DNA of 64,000 nucleotides from Lingula anatina (taxonomy: Eukaryota; Brachiopoda; Lingulata; Lingulida; Lingulidae): positions 280,510 to 344,509 of the forward strand of contig NW_019773947.1 in NCBI RefSeq assembly GCF_001039355.2, read 5' to 3'. The first letter of the stretch is position 1. Every line of letters starts with the position of its first letter. The notes beneath the pieces are model-generated. The model made no database searches and had not been told where the DNA came from. It was given only the letters and a program-made list of their open reading frames with translations. Made by a program: the position numbers and the translations under genes. Below are positions 1-11,879 of the stretch, piece after piece.

Positions 1-357
1 TTGCGGCCCAAAACATTCCAACAGTATGAGGCAATGTCGCCGATATAAGAACCAGACAGTCAGCCAAGGCTAAGCTTACCAAGTAGCAGTTAGTTGTGCT
101 GTGCATTGTCTTTGTACGTGCAACGACGACGATCACCAGTAGGTTGCCCAGGAATCCAACGGTAAAGATTATGACACCCATGATTACCGAAATAATGACA
201 TACGGTAAGGGATAGTAGAATGGAAGTGTCACATTTGTCACGCTTTCATTGGAGACACATAAGGAGATATTGTTATTCCAGTTGCTCTCAGTACCGTTCA
301 AAAAGCTTCCCTGATCCATGGAGGATTGAGGCGGTAACCCACTCGGTGATTGAGCCA
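1..357 (-). CDS. TRHR-like GPCR, gene A, 5' part of exon 1 (partial)
   Basis: This is the first 119 codons of a receptor that continues past the left edge. It starts with the ATG at 355-357 and is nearly identical to the first 119 codons of gene B exon 1. I see one synonymous change and one replacement (Asn for Asp at residue 26). It covers the glycosylated N-terminus (NxS/T sites near residues 21, 30, 37 and 42), TM1 with the GN pair, the TKxMHSTTN loop and TM2 with the LALAD aspartate. By family membership it would be a Gq-coupled peptide receptor at the plasma membrane; ligand and coupling are inferred. The near-identity to gene B shows a recent tandem duplication. Whether the rest of the gene is intact cannot be seen here. 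Confidence 0.85.
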
Positions 358-3300
358 TGTTTGATGTTATCTAGCCATTTATATGCTAGAAAGTCGTTCC
401 AGATGGCATACCATAAAGTCACTTAAATTAATTTTGACAAATTCAACAAGATAATACATTCTTTGGATGATTCAGGTGATAAACTTCGTGTGCCATTCAC
501 TGCTCAAATATAGTAATGGGGATTGGAAGATGCTCAGCCACTTTTAAGTTATCTTGTGTCCCTCAAGAGTATCGTGTTTAACAACTACAGCAGCCACATA
601 TATAATTTATGCAATCTCCACGAACACTGTGTGGTTTTGTGCATCAGAAAACTTTCCTTGAAACAGGCATCGAGTTGCTTCCGACGTCACGTAAAAAGTC
701 ATCCTCCCACTCTTAGTGAAACGTCATCCAACCAGTAGTTCCCGCCTTTCAACAAGTCGTTTTCTACTGAGGAAATTTGGTCAACACCCCACGTAAAGTC
801 TTTCTCGTCGCTTCGACTACGTAACACGAAAACAATCCGGTTTTGCGTATTGCGCACCGTTTTCTACGTTAATTTCAGTTTTTCAGCTTCCTCTCATTTT
901 GGAACTCGCATTTGACAACGCACTTATATACGCAACGACACTGTGATCCATGGTGTGGCTGCAAGCATTTCTGATCTTTTGTCAAAACAAATTACATACA
1001 ATGCTAAAACAAGATGGTAGTATTCAAATATATAACACCCTTTGGCGAGTTATGTGACAGTTCCAGTGTTGTGACAGATTATATCCCGTGTAGCGCCAAC
1101 CCGTTCAATGAGTGCCAATGAATGTTTGTCGCTTTAAACTTCCCCCTGCTGCACACAAGCATCAAAACATAAAGTCGTAATATCCCCGCTACATAGACAG
1201 CTGTTCACTAAATAAATTAACGTAAAAGACTTCATATCTTACACGATGTAAGACTAATACGGTAATGAATTATTCACAGGAAAAGCAGATGTATTCTCTT
1301 ACTAAGGATGTCAAAAGTGTGAACAGCATATGTAGCTCATCACTGCGTTTTAATTTATTATCCAGAGAACGCGGTAAATCAAAGATTCAACGCGGGCACT
1401 GTGACCTTGTCCTTGTAATAATCATATTATTGAGATAACACCCTATAAAAGAGTTTCGATGCTATCGATTCGTTTTTTTTCTATTCCTCATGTTCAGTAT
1501 ATATAGATATCTAACTTCTTACAATCAACAGGCATGATAACCTTAACGAATCTTTTTTACATTTGAGGTGATTTTTTCAATGATTTTGATAAAATGATGA
1601 GAGGAAAACAGAAAAGAAAATGAGAGAGGAAAAAAGTAACCCTTTTCTTTGTCATTTAAGTATTGCTTGTGTAGCCTGAATTACAGCGCGTCTGTTAAAA
1701 CATATGCCAAAAAGCAAATGTACAGCTTTGATTGGTATGCAGACCGTGCTTACCGTGTACCATAAGGTTTATATGACGACGCCAATTGTATATAATCAAA
1801 GCTCCAGAAGAATATTTGGTTGCGATAGAATTTCGTTTATGGTGAAATTGATGCGAAGTAGTGCATTAATTTTGCAAAAATGCTGGTTTACAGTAACGTG
1901 GTGAAAATTGCATTAACGCAGTTTCTAGGATGGAATATGGTGCGGGTATTCTGATAGGGCAAAAATCGTACATACAAATTTCATTAAACAAACCACTTTA
2001 ATATAACTTTTGCTTTAAAACGAACTGCTTTCAATATTAATGATTTCCCTTTTAACAGTTTAGCTGTTAAAAGCGTGGCGCAAAAGGCCATTTTAGAATA
2101 TGAATTATTCCGACAAGTCACGAATCTATGTAATGCAACGCCACAAAAGAGCACTAGTGTCACGTTTAAATTAACAATTCAACTCTAACAGAATTTCATA
2201 ACAGTACTTCTATTTTATCCTTTTTTTCGTTAACAGGATGAGCATGTAAGAAGAAAAAAAAGCCAAAGCAACTTGAACTGCTAGGTAACGCTAGCATGCA
2301 TTTATAACGCTTCCCGTGGCAAAACAGTGCATGGCCTCAAATTCATGTATTAAGACATCAAATGATCGTTGAGTACTTTGATGTGTGTGCTCGGTAATTG
2401 CCTGTGAATACTTAAAAGGTGCAATATAAACCAAATCCGAAGCGGGGCCTTGCAATTGATGCCACAGTGCACGTATACGTGTAGGTCATTAGGAATAATG
2501 TAGCGCCACCTTTTGCCGATAAAGAGTAAAGGTACATAACGTGCCTCAACAAGTATCAGTAGAGACATACACAAGTATGAAATATCTGAATTATTTTTCT
2601 CTCGGATTGTTTAGTAAACATCGTTTTTCTAAATCTCAGTGTTGCTGCTTTTGATTATTGCGACGGATAAGTTACAGCTAAAAAATCCAATAAGCATAAA
2701 GAATTCCTCGAAAAAGATTTGCTCGAAAGTATAAAGATAATCGCAAAAGATAACACTTAAAGTTTTCTCAGGTCAATGGATGCTGGTAGGGCAGTTCAAG
2801 CAATCAGGCAGTGAGGTTAGTGAGTGCCAACGGCGCCACTTCCGTCAATCAAGTTTGTCATCTACGCACTTAATCGATGCTGACAGCAAAGCTATAGAGA
2901 AAAATTACTGCGTTATTAGCTCTAATTAGCGACGCTCATTAACGGTTTGGAATCCCATGGGAATAAATTGAACAAAAAGATAAGCGAAAGGCTGTAAATG
3001 GGAACAGCATACCACTTATGTGAAAATGATGATTATATTATACCATATAACCTATTGCTTTGTTGCTTTTATAGATCAACAAAGCATCTGGTCTAATTGA
3101 CTTATCTTTAAATCATTTACAACGTGACATTTTTTTTCGATTTATGATAAGCGGTCTCCACAATTTATCTTAGAAGCTTCTATTTCAAGTCGGTCAATAC
3201 GGCTAGGAAAAAGGACTGTAGTTTTACGTGTTCCGCAGTTTTGGACTCCACCATTATATTCCGTACATTCTTAGAATTTACATGCATAAATGGGTGAATG

Positions 3301-4202
3301 TGAAGAAGGGGGGACAAAGCAATGACGACACTACACTTATGCTAGGACAGGACATACAATTTGGGTCCTTGACTTCAGTCTTCCCATTGACAAGATGGAG
3401 TTGGGGTCAACAGTGTTTATACTGCCGATTTGTAAAAACGATGTTTGGTGTTTTTGTTTGAAGATGCAACTCCAAAGGACCGTTCCCATAACCCCATTGC
3501 ACTGGCTGGATCGATCTAACTTGGCGGGGATTCTCGCTAACTGCATTCAGTGTAAGCGGCTGAACTGTCTGGCGCGTCTACACAGGCTGCTAGGAGGTAA
3601 TTAACGATAGTCAATCTCCCCCCCCCCCCACCACCACCCAGTTACTCAAAGGGCATGTCAGATAATAAAGTTGCTTATATTGAAAGCACTTTAAATAGTG
3701 AGAAGCCCCGCAGAGTAAGATCGATTCAGCTAAAACGATGGGTTTATGGGAACGCAGTCTAAGACTTGACTGGCTCATAACATTTAAAAGTATAGGCGGC
3801 GTTATCATTAAAGATATGGTTTAGTAATATACAGTATCTTAGATCAAGATCTACGCACATGGCATGGAAACCATGGGAGACCGATGTGAAAATATGATAT
3901 TAAGTAATTATCACGCTCATGATTTTATTATTTCATTGAGCATGATAAACGTAAAATCAGAGTACGGTTTGCATAAAAAAAAATCAAGTTAAAACTGTAC
4001 CTTTAGGCCTTTTAAAATATCAAATGTGACAGCGTCTATTATAAAGTAAAATGAACATTGGAACTTGTGCTGTTGGTACATTCTTTATTTGTTTAAGCAA
4101 AAAAGAAAAAAAACTTTCATATCGTTATCATATCAATAAATGAAGGTTGTATGATTAAATTTCATATGTTAGTGAGACTGGGTTCCCATCCCTAGATTGA
4201 TC

Positions 4203-6109
4203 CATGGACCTTATTAGAGAAGGACAAGTAACGCGGAGCAAGATCAAAGGATAATCGGCTTAGCGCAAGCTCTTCGCGAAACGATGTGCGTTCGGATCAC
4301 GTGACCTCCCGTACAGGTAGCGAGCATATCGCGGCTGTTGCTGGCTTTTTGTGTCATTTGGGCAGGTAGTTCGCGACAACGCGAGTCAATCTTTCGGGTG
4401 GATGAGACAATAAAATTATAGAGATAAAGTATACGTACAATTTGTTCTGTCAATTTTGAAACTATGTGAGAATTTGATATGTTTATTCATGGAGGAATTC
4501 AAAATGCCCTATGTGGTAAAGGCAATCTTGTTTGTTGTCGTAAAATGAGCATTCAAAATTGTACAATTGTAGTGTAGTATACTTGTTTTCAACTATGATC
4601 CGATTGAAAAATATTTTTAGTGTCAAACTTTTCTCTCTATGTGAGAAATTAGCCTGAGACGCGGCAATAATGAAACCTTCAATCGTGTCTTGAAGTAAAA
4701 TGACGCAATTCCTCTCCGATTTATTCAACTCGCTGACATCGTTTTAGGTCTGGTATTTTTTACGTACGGTTTAGATAAAGGTGGCATTTACACTGCTGTG
4801 TGCTATATGAATAGGTTTATGTTACTTGCTTAAGTGAGCCCGAATTATAGTAATGATAATTAATATTTTTTAAATTCAATATGGGCTCTCGTTGCAATAG
4901 GGCACCACACACGCATTCGTGACCCACAAAAACGCACCTGTGGGTCTTTTAATATTTTTTCATCAAAGTTGACATTAACACTGCCCTAAAGTATATATAT
5001 ATTTACACATTACCGGCGATGGTCTGCTCCAGTCTGAGAATGATAATTATTATTTTTTAACTTTCAGTATGGGCTCTCGGTGCAATATGACACCACACAC
5101 GCATTTGTTACGCACAAAAACGCACCTGTGGGCCTTTTAATATTCTTTTTTCAAAGTTGACATTAACACTGCTCTGAAGTATATATATATTTACACATTA
5201 CCGGCGATGGTCTGCTCCAGTCTGAGAATGATAATTATTATTTTTTAACTTTCAATATGGGCTCTCGTTGCAATATTGCACCACACACGCATTCGTTACG
5301 CACAAAAACGCGCCTGTGGGCCTTTTAATATTCTTTTATCAAAGTTGACATTAACACTGCTCTGAAGTATATATATATTTACACATTACCGGTTACGGTC
5401 TTCTCCACTTTGAAAATGAAAATTAATAGTTTTTCATCTTTAAATTGGAGTCCCTAAACAGCATAGAGACGATTGACCAACATCCTCATTGGTCTTTTAA
5501 TTCAAATATAAATGTGGACATGTACACATGCAAACTTCGTGAATATAATTACTTGGGTAATGGTCATAAAAGTGGATCTTGATCACATTTGTGATTTTAG
5601 TCTCACCTCTGTAATTGGCTTGCTACATGTACCGGTACATTGCATTGTCTTGTTATCAGATACGTTTGGATAGCACCTACCTGGCTTTATTAGTCAACAT
5701 GCTTTTAAACCAGTTATATATAAGTTCGGCATATATCAATACAATCTTGGAAACGGTAACAAGTAAGACAAAGGCCAGAGCCCGTTTTAATTAGGTAACA
5801 GGAAAAAGAAACTGTAAACCCGAAACAAATTTCCACTTGTTGACGCAAGTCTATGTGCTAGCAATTACAAGATGGAGGCAATGCTGTGTCATAGCAACCA
5901 CGAGGGACCGCGAGAAATTGCGTTATCCATGCAATAGAACAAAAGGATTTCAATGAGTCACAGCGCGCGCTACCTTGATAATAAGTTGTTCAGGTTCCCG
6001 TGGAGTTATCAAAACAGCTTATCTGAGACAATGGGCGAATGTTTACCCGAACGCACAGAGCTTCAAAGGAAGATAGCGCGTTTCTCGTCCTTCTCTCATT
6101 ATGTCCATG
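4203..6109. mobile_element. 1907-bp TIR DNA transposon with 7-bp target duplication
   Basis: The terminal inverted repeats begin CATGGAC and extend about 33 bp with roughly five mismatches, sharing AGAGAAGGAC and AACGCG blocks. The flanks are ATTGATC at 4196-4202 and ATTGATC at 6110-6116. Unit B shows the empty site with a single ATTGATC at the matching place, so boundaries and insertion are directly demonstrated. No intact transposase is visible; the longest open frame inside is about 81 codons (4483-4728, minus) and I do not recognise it. A 7-bp duplication, an end starting CATG and a TIR of just over 30 bp are compatible with the P-element superfamily, but this is only a suggestion. A 188-bp tandem repeat sits inside. 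Confidence 0.85.
4847..5410. repeat. 188-bp tandem repeat, three copies, inside the TIR transposon
   Basis: The landmark GTATATATATATTTACACA recurs at 4991, 5179 and 5367, exactly 188 bp apart. Each unit also carries 'tgggctctcg', 'caccacacacgcatt' and 'aaaaacgc' blocks. The last unit decays after about 5410. The array is wholly inside the 4203-6109 element and absent from unit B. Confidence 0.9.
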
Positions 6110-7636
6110 ATTGATCTAACAGGATCGGTCCATCTCCACGGGGTCCTTAACTAAATTGCTTTCAGCCCAAGCGGCTTAGACGTCTAAAGCTACTAAACGC
6201 TTGTTAATTACCCCCTATCAGCCTCAACAGGCGTGACAGACATCTAAGCCGCCCTAGTTCATTGCAATTAAGCGAGAATCCCCTCGGAGATAGTTCGATC
6301 CAAAGTTAGTACGATATAGTCTCTGGGAATGGTCTCAAAGTAACTCTGACTTTTTCTCGTGTGTGTGTGGCATTGCACGGGCTATATTGGTGTAATAAAT
6401 TGAAATTTGCACAAGTGTTATCTGTTTACTTAGCTCCTGAAGGTCGCTTAGGGTTTCGAAAACAGGTTATTGATCTAATCCCAGAAGTACGATCACTTGA
6501 ACTAAAATTGGAGCTTTCATTACCGTATAATGAAGATCGCCCTTGTATAAATAAAATTGTTAAATACGCCTCAAGTAAAATAATGAAGGAAGATTAAAGC
6601 TATTAGCTCCATATTAATTGAACTGCGTGGACAATTAGCTTTCAAACTTTTGGAGCACGTTTACTTTCAGGCTGATTACATCGACATGTTTTGGCAATGA
6701 TTAGTTCTTTTTTCATTCAGCTTTAAATTCACATTTGTCTTAACGGACTAAAAATTCATTCGTAGACGTACTCCCTCGGGATTAAAATGATCACAAATGT
6801 GAAAACCTGTCTAAGTAAGGACACTATGGTAAGGACAATATGGTTAAAAACGAAAATCTATAAAATGCAAGAATCGACGAATCTCTTGAATTTGCCCACT
6901 GTGTTGTTGTTTCGGGTCTGTTTCGAAATTTCTGGATCTTGTTTTGGATAATGGGCCATATACATTAAAAATTGAAACTTTCTTGTATATAATTAATGGC
7001 GTTTGAAGATCCAAAACTAAACTAAAATGTGTAATGTGAAAAAGCAATTAGATAAAGCTTTCACCAAAACATGAAATGTTAGTCAATCTAATGTATTCAA
7101 AACTTCTATATATGCCAATATTATCAGGCCTCAGTTACCAAGTTTGATAATTTTCAAGAAGTTTGGACTCCCAGACTCTCAACAATTGTCCCAAGTAAGG
7201 TCTACGGTATGGTTACTATCAACATGTATCATGCTCTATACTCTTTTAAGTTTGGATTAATGATAGAATTCTTATTTTGGCTTCTTCAACTTTGTTTGTG
7301 AGACAGTTGGTTTGCGAACCCGGAAGCGCAAGAGGAGGGTTGTGCACAGGGCCAGTGTGACATAAATGTTTATCCACTCTTTAAAAAATAGTTATGTTTT
7401 TCCACATTACCTTCTTTAATTTTGAAGGTGTCATTATATTTAATCGATTCATTATTCATTCATCAATATACGTTATCATTTTGTTTTTCACCATTATTAT
7501 TATTATTATTATTTGCATCGTAACTATAGTGACTAAATTGTTCGTTTTCACCATTAAAACCAAAATTTCTCCTTCATTTGTAGTTGATTCCGCATGAGAA
7601 GTATGGGAACATTAGTGTGATTTTTTTTTAATCGAA

Positions 7637-7656
7637 GGGGGGCGGGGGGGGGGGGG
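7637..7656 (+). repeat. G-rich tract
   Basis: About 20 bases are all G except one C, followed by C runs up to about 7680. Unit B has a shorter version near 18576. It could form a quadruplex, or be a decayed transposon end given the 'aaatccgcca' that follows. No function is claimed. Confidence 0.5.
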
Positions 7657-9760
7657 AGTCAAGACCCCCTGACCCCCCCTCTAAATCCGCCATTGTTTTA
7701 TCATGAATTTCTTCAAGTATTTGTTTGTGAGTCTAGTTAGTAGGGCTGTATGAGATGTCAGATTAGTGTTGAGTGGTATTTGCGTGACACTGTTTATCAG
7801 CTGAAAAGCTCACTGAACATCTGCTGTTCGTTGGATTTAGTGCTGAATGTTGTTGTTGTGACACGTGTCATGTGACAGTAGAGATGCGCATCCCGGACTG
7901 AATGTGCTTGTTATAATATATACCCTCTGTTAAGTAAGGGGAACCCTGAATTAATGTTTCTGACAAGTAGGACTTTTGGATAAGCAGATTTTACTGAGTT
8001 TAACCTGTCACAAGTAAATCTGGTATGAGATAGGGGCGCTTCTCATGATGTACCAATAAAGGATAAATTAATGAGATATGTGATTTGGCTAAGGCAGAAC
8101 GAACATGCACGAGTACGTGCATGTAATTCTAAAACGATGTCGGTGACCCTCCATTTCTACGAATTCACTTTTCCTTTAAAAATGTGTTAAAACTAGTATC
8201 TTATTCATAAACAACACTAAGATACCATCTATACGGTTGACTTCTCTTCTACAAATTTAAGGAGCTCAGTAAAAATGAGGGAATAAGCATTGTAAATTAA
8301 GACAGTGGACAAACCGACAATTTGATCATAAGGCCTATAACATATTTGGATTAAAATTTTTTTTGACAATACAAATATTGAAATCAATAATTAAGAAAAT
8401 GATGCTTCTGGCCTTCAAATTAATTTTGTTAAAATGTAGATAAGCCAAATTGACGATGCTTACGATTAAAATGAACATGAAGTACATGGTAGCGTATGTA
8501 TAAGGATAGTAATAATATGCATGTATATGGACGAAAGACGTATAATATTTAGAAGTCAGCTATCTATAATTCCTCCACGTTTAAACAAATACCTTGGGGG
8601 GAGTTTCTCTCCTAAGCAAAATTTTAGGCTTGTTGCAAATTGTGGCCTCAAATTTGCTGGAAATTTGCATGACGGCATTTAAATGAGGTAATGTAAATGA
8701 GGTATTGTTTTAAATGGATTTAAATGGAAATGTTTTCAAAGGATATGAAAACTTCTTGCAAACTTGGCCCAAACTTCAGATGCTCTTGCAAATTTTCAGC
8801 AAATTTGCAGCAACAATTTTTTTCTTGCAACAACTTACAAACAGTTTCTTGCAAACTTTCTGTCATAAGCTGAAAATACCCCAAGGTATTTGGTTAAATT
8901 AATTTTTGTGGAAGAATAATATATAATTGCTCTTCATAAGCCTATAATTCACAATTATTTTTGCTTAAAAGATGAAAAATACACACATTTTCTAAGAATT
9001 GTCACTAATAAAAAGACGTACAATATTTGCTTGATACCAAGTTATATAGTGGCGAAGTATGTATCTTTTTTAAAAGATGTTTCCCTATACATGTATAGAA
9101 AAAAACATTGTCCCATTGTCCTTGTGTTATGTTAAAGCTGTATATACACGCTATATGCATTATCTCTCTAAAGCAGTCATTCTCCTCGTCATCTTGATTA
9201 TTAACGAAGCTGCTCCCAGTTCCATCTTGACAAAGCGAGACACTAACAATTGAGCTCATCCTCTGGATTATTGAATTAATAATTCCACAGACAGTTTTTT
9301 ATTTAAATACTTCCATACCGTCAAATTTTCGGCTGTACTCAAGAGCCTTCCTCAGGACAAACTGGTAATTGCGTTTATTTTCCCGCGTACATATACGTGT
9401 ATATGATAAGCACGGACACAAATTGAATCCCAGAAAACACCGTGGTAAAACATTCAAAATAACTACATGTATACCTCAATCCTACTTGTGTGGAGAACAA
9501 AGTATCTATAGAGATGTCATGCATGTGGTGTGTTGCAACAGCGTAGTGCCAGTCGTATTGGGAGCACAGCAACCTAGAGAATTAAACGTTAGCGTTAAAA
9601 AGGAACACTTATGGATACATCCAAAATTCTAAAGCAAGCATTGTAGACGAAAAATAACATTGATACCAATACAAACAGTACTCAACTAGTTGTTTTGAGC
9701 TACTTCGGCCTTTACAAAATAGACTCTATTTTTGATTAGATTTATAAAACGTATTAAATC

Positions 9761-9997
9761 CTACTTACCGTAGCAAGCTATACACGCCTTTCTAAAAGCC
9801 TCTCGGAACTTCGTAGACATGATGTTGTAGATGATAGGATTGATGGCACTGTTCACAGAGATCAAGTGTCGGCAAAACATCAGGAACCATATGCTATCAA
9901 ACCGAACTGCGGCAACAGAATTATAGACCACAAGAGCTCGGTATGGCAGCCAAAGTAGAGCAAACAACACCACGACGACGATCAACATCTTCAGCAC
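9761..9997 (-). CDS. TRHR-like GPCR, gene B, exon 2 (TM6-TM7)
   Basis: The exon encodes TM6 and TM7 of the receptor begun by the exon at 12134-12997. It starts after a TTTTTGTAG acceptor in phase 0, so Gln of exon 1 joins Val-Leu-Lys-Met. TM6 carries FALLWLPYR, the TRHR form of the CWxP switch. TM7 carries [10 protein letters not shown] (the NPxxY motif), followed by the [10 protein letters not shown] helix 8 with cysteines that could be palmitoylated. Reading through gives Cys-Tyr-Gly-Lys then TAG at 9761-9763. That stop overlaps a consensus donor (ACGGTAAGT), so a further exon encoding a longer C-tail is possible. The protein sequence is identical to gene C exon 2 at 20583-20819. Confidence 0.92.
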   Translation of the reverse strand: MLKMLIVVVVLFALLWLPYRALVVYNSVAAVRFDSIWFLMFCRHLISVNSAINPIIYNIMSTKFREAFRKACIACYGK

Positions 9998-10793
9998 CTA
10001 CAAAAATATATACGCTACATGGAGTAGGAAGGACCTATCATATCATTCTGAAGAACAAAAAAATCATTGCTTATGGCAATTTCGCAATGACTTGGTTTTA
10101 TTTTGGTACATTCTGGCTACTACATGTAAAAGATGTGNCATTGCAGTGCAATTATGCAACACATTAATATCCCTCCAAGAAGTCGACAGCAGCTTACGTA
10201 ACTACAGCACTTGACGATAAGCATTACCGATGTTCCACATACCGTACATTTTTTACCCAACCCATAAATATTCCGCGAATTACTACCACAAAACTTCTCC
10301 ACACAAACACACATATATTTTCATGGGGAGTTGAGTAAAATCCTGGATACCGTTTCTGGTTTTCACGATATAGCGAACCCTGCATATTCCTCCACCATCT
10401 TACTTTCAATTGTTTTGCAAACACGCTATGAGGATCAACGCCAAAAGTCTCGCCACTTAGCGTAAAATCAAGCGAGATTTCGTTAGATTTGGAGGAAAGT
10501 GGAGTCATGAATAATGCAGACTAGCGAGTGCGGAGAAGCAAAAATAAAGGACAGAATTCCACAATTTTAGTGGTCCATTTTTGTACATGTATTTTTTTAA
10601 AGCGACATTCCTGTAGCAAAGAGTTTCATATTTATTGCTTAGAAGTTAACCCCACCTCACAGGGATTCCGGCATGTTTTTAGTCTGTTGCTTTCCCGAAA
10701 GTACGCGAATGTCGTTAAATTAATGGCGTCGCAGGTATTTACAGACATTCTATTTATTTTTTAAATATCTATTTATATGAAACCTAAAACGTA

Positions 10794-11031
10794 GGGGAGA
10801 CCGGGGCTAGTTGGACCACGGGGTAAGTTGGCCCCCCATCAAGTCTCTTTAATAAAGTTACTTTAAGATGCTAAATTATTTCATTTGGACTCACTGCCTA
10901 CGCTTTCTTAGCACTCTTGGATACGGTCACTTTACAAAATGATGTGATCAATTCTTTTACCCCATAGTTACTTTGTCATAAATTGATGGGGGGCCAACTT
11001 ACCCCTGGGTCCAACTAGCCCCGGTCTCCCC
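10794..11031 (+). mobile_element. 238-bp MITE, GGGGAGACCGG family, copy 1
   Basis: The ends are near-perfect inverted repeats of about 48 bp beginning GGGGAGACCGGGGCTAG. Flanking bases are TA on both sides, consistent with a TA target duplication and a Tc1/mariner-type non-autonomous element. It lies in the intron of gene B, in the opposite orientation to the copy at 11880. Confidence 0.88.
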
Positions 11032-11879
11032 TAATATAAAGAATACTTTTAATTACCTAATTGGCATTTTCTAGGAATTTAAAGTCTCTAAGACTAACAA
11101 ACCAAAGCTACACACGTGACATGGTTTTGTAACGATGCACAAAATAGCGTTTGATGTCACCGTGATGTCTGTGCTCGGTGTATAGCCTTTGGCAAGCTAA
11201 CTTCATCTGATTGTTCGGCTGGCAGTTTGTCATAGCTTCCAGTAAGCGCGCAGGTCCTAAGCGCCCTGTTGTTTTTGGCGTAGGCCTTATTTCTTTTTAA
11301 AAACTTTGTCACACTACTGGTATTAACTTTTTTTGGTTCACATTCTCGATAAATATTAATTTTGCATTTTATCAGCGTTTTATATGGATTATTTGATCAT
11401 TACCCTACATATCAAATACTTTTCCATTAACCAGTGAGTTTGAGTATGATGATGTGGGTGCACAAGTCTGCTTGCTTTTAATGTGATGCTCAGATCATAA
11501 TGAAATGAAGATTTTGCATTCGTGCTTGCAAACAAAACCAGAAGAGCAAACAACACTTTTATCTTCTAAAAAGAAAGCAAGTTATAAAACAGTCATTAGT
11601 ATTCAAATCTGGTCCAGTTTCATCAAAACTGGAAAGCGCTATCCAAAAAATGTCTAAAATATATGTCCCCTGAACAGTTACCCTTTGGGTAAATTAATGT
11701 TACTCTACACACATATCTTGTCTCATATATTGCTAACCAGCGCTCAAAATGGCTGCTATAATGAGGATAATTGTCCAGAGGATAACAATTAATTTTATCC
11801 AATGGATAGTGTAATTTATAGGATTGTGCTATCCATTGTTGATGACGCTGGGCCCTGAATGATGAGCAAGCAGAATATA

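Larger units (their letters stand above)
4174..6336. mobile_element. TIR miniature element split by a nested transposon (unit A copy)
   Basis: The ends read GAGACTGGGTTCCCAT on the left and, reversed, GAGACCATTCCCAGAG on the right. In unit B the same element is uninterrupted (17106-17352, 247 bp), so it was already in place before the duplication. Its interior resembles the TTA-site family at 40577, 40805, 44670 and 49824: a central GTTAATTA, paired 'agcggcttaga' and 'taagccgcc' blocks, and a right end with CTGGGAATGG. I treat it as an older relative of that family. Its target duplication is not clear. Confidence 0.6.
358..9760. other. Intergenic DNA of unit A, no gene recognised
   Basis: This lies between the start of gene A and the end of gene B exon 2. 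Short open frames that persist in both duplicate units (for example 6361-6597 and 3395-3604) differ mainly by amino-acid-changing substitutions, so I do not call them genes. The region holds a miniature element with a nested transposon (4174-6336), a short TG run near 6360, C and G homopolymers near 3617 and 7637, and otherwise AT-rich sequence. The gene A promoter should lie just above 357, but I see no motif clear enough to mark. Confidence 0.6.
1..10137. repeat. Tandem segmental duplication, unit A
   Basis: This stretch aligns almost base for base with 12641-20983 and carries, in the same order, receptor exon 1 (5' part), about 9.4 kb of intergenic DNA and receptor exon 2. The offset is 12640 at the left end and 10822 at the exon 2 end. 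Most of the difference comes from the 1.9-kb transposon at 4203-6109, present only here, and the 286-bp element present only in the other copy. Homology stops inside the intron at about 10137, next to the ambiguous base at 10138. The left end of the unit lies outside the window. Confidence 0.93.

Noticed and set aside
220-426. Plus-strand frame over receptor exon 1 (also at 12859-13065)
   Set aside because: It lies antisense to a well-supported receptor exon; its openness is a by-product of that coding sequence.
3395-3604. Open frame shared with 16326-16535
   Set aside because: No motif, no splice context, and similarity is explained by the segmental duplication.
6286-6300. tRNA B-box-like word (gatagttcgatcc) suggesting a tRNA or SINE promoter
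   Set aside because: No matching A box or cloverleaf; it lies in the inverted end of a miniature element.
6361-6597. Open frame of 78 codons kept in both duplicate units (also 17374-17634)
   Set aside because: Differences between the two copies are mostly amino-acid changes (for example Arg/Ser, Gly/Trp, Lys/Val, Lys/Glu) with few silent ones, and the frame begins in a TG microsatellite. Shared openness only reflects recent duplication.
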